Assembly (NCBI GenBank): GCA_032718475.1
Contig: JAUCBJ010004724.1
Span: 1-25,343, forward strand
Source of the DNA: Nemertoderma westbladi
Lineage: Eukaryota > Xenacoelomorpha > Nemertodermatida > Nemertodermatidae
Reading direction: 5' to 3'
Length of the DNA: 25,343 bases
The translations under genes were made by a program, and so were the position numbers. The notes under the pieces were generated by a model. The model was not told where the DNA came from and made no database searches. It worked only from the letters and a program-made list of their open reading frames with translations. This document shows, in pieces, positions 24,216-25,343 of this stretch (positions within the stretch are counted from its first letter, which is position 1; each line of letters begins with the position of its first letter).

Positions 24216-25343
24216 TTCTGTACCTGCACTGCTGTTGTACTTGCTGAGCTGTCCCTATTCATTTTTTGACGGATATTTTAGCGTATTTCTGCAATTTGCT
24301 ATTTTCGATTAATTTCTCAAAATGCTTTGCTAGTGCGATTATCCTTGATTGTGTTTCTCAATTAATTCCATCGATTACTGCTAATTACAACTGGAACTAT
24401 GATTTCTACCTTTTGTTAATGGTTCTATGTGATTCCTTTCTACGCAATAATCCTAAGGGATTTCTGAGACTGTCAGACTTTGTGATTTGCATGCGCCGCT
24501 ACGGTAGCTATTAGCATAATGGAGGGCTAAGGTGCCAGTGGGCGGTGGGCACATCGGGGGGTTAGCGACGAAGGGAGAGCGGAGGATTCAAAAGCGAGCA
24601 ACGCTGGCGGGGGGTCACCGTTGCGGTCGGGTAGTTCACGCTGTGGTATGCAGACCATTCGCTGGTACAGTAATTAGGGGGCTGATGATCCAGGTTTCGT
24701 CTCTATTTAGTATTAGGGGGGCAGGAATCAGGTTAGTTAGGAGTCCTATATGTACCCGGGAGAGGCCTGCACGTATCACAACGTGGAGTGTGAAGTACGA
24801 ATAGTGAGTCGCATAACTGTGGGCTATACAGTAGTTAACTGCATAATTGCGAACTGTGATTGCTGACGCTGATTGGTGTGTTATTGAAGTGTGCCTACGA
24901 TTGTGAATGTTTAGGTAGGCCCCCCTTTTCTTTGATTGATTTCTATTTCTTAGTTACAACAATTAGTTACTGATTAGGTCAAAGTAATACGGCAATTTAG
25001 GCTATTACTAGCGAAACCTGTTGCGTAATAAATTAGAATTACGTATTCTGGAACTCTTAGTAATTAGTACGCTGTTACATATTTGTGACTGTAATTGATT
25101 AGTAAAAATTAAGAATTAGTACGCAGCATAGCGGAGAGTAGCTAAGGTAATAATTAGAGTACTGTAAACTATTCACGCTGAGCGGTTATTTGCATTAGCG
25201 GGCAATCAGCTAGATCGCACTATTCGGTACACACAACACGCTAGTAATTTGCTGGCCTAAAGCCAGCTGCAGGCAAGTTTAGACCCAGAGCGGTACTATC
25301 CACGTAGAGACAAATACTGTACCATTTTGATAATTTTAAATAT
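24216..25343. other. Putative transcribed leader, no coding gene recognised
   Basis: Downstream of the TATA box. Open frames such as 24266-24514 and 24532-24804 lack an ATG at their head and show no family resemblance. The text from 24540 to 24780 is GC-rich and then becomes AT-rich. It may be leader, intron or LTR/leader sequence; nothing firmer is supported. Confidence 0.3.

Noticed and set aside
24266-24804. Two open frames downstream of the TATA box
   Set aside because: They start at TTG or GTG, lack recognisable domains and are of a length expected by chance.

Overview
The window looks like nuclear DNA of an invertebrate animal, probably an aquatic one, although the sequence alone does not fix the lineage. 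The reasons are two recognisable animal genes (a GSAP/pigeon homologue and a BET1L/GS15-type SNARE), several RTE-clade (BovB-like) non-LTR retrotransposons, an LTR-retrotransposon tail of BEL/Pao type, a large minisatellite and long AT-rich non-coding stretches. No bacterial operon structure, rRNA or tRNA was recognised. The recognisable cellular genes lie in the middle (10.2-13.7 kb); most of the rest is mobile or repetitive DNA.

Layout. (1) 1-516: end of an LTR-retrotransposon pol gene, a polypurine tract and a 276-bp LTR. (2) 889-5189: two long intact ORFs of unknown family. They overlap in the -1 frame, and the second carries two CCHC-type zinc knuckles; this is the least explained coding block. 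(3) 5190-6660: no gene seen. (4) 6668-9552: a 2.9-kb minisatellite of 24- and 30-bp units, open in two frames, with an internal duplication of about 780 bp. (5) 10240-13700, minus strand: an uninterrupted GSAP homologue downstream of an uninterrupted BET1L homologue. (6) 14344-20663: a nearly full-length RTE element on the minus strand (element A), split by a second RTE-family element on the plus strand (element B, 15277-18173). Target-site duplications are visible for both insertions. (7) 20664-25343: a degenerate minisatellite remnant, a cluster of GACCGGGTTTTAG motifs, a 96-bp RTE relic with its own target duplication, decayed RTE pieces, and a CCAAT/TATA promoter-like stretch near 24.1 kb.

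Relations between the parts. BET1L is a Golgi SNARE and GSAP a regulator linked to gamma-secretase and APP processing; they share a strand and are about 330 bp apart, but a separate poly(A) signal between them argues against one transcript. The transposon layer can be ordered: element A entered a minisatellite, then element B entered A just upstream of its RT motif B. Element A decayed by small indels, including a 43-bp tandem duplication. Whether the 889-5189 ORF pair is a domesticated gene, a retroelement gag-like unit or an unknown mobile element cannot be settled from this sequence.
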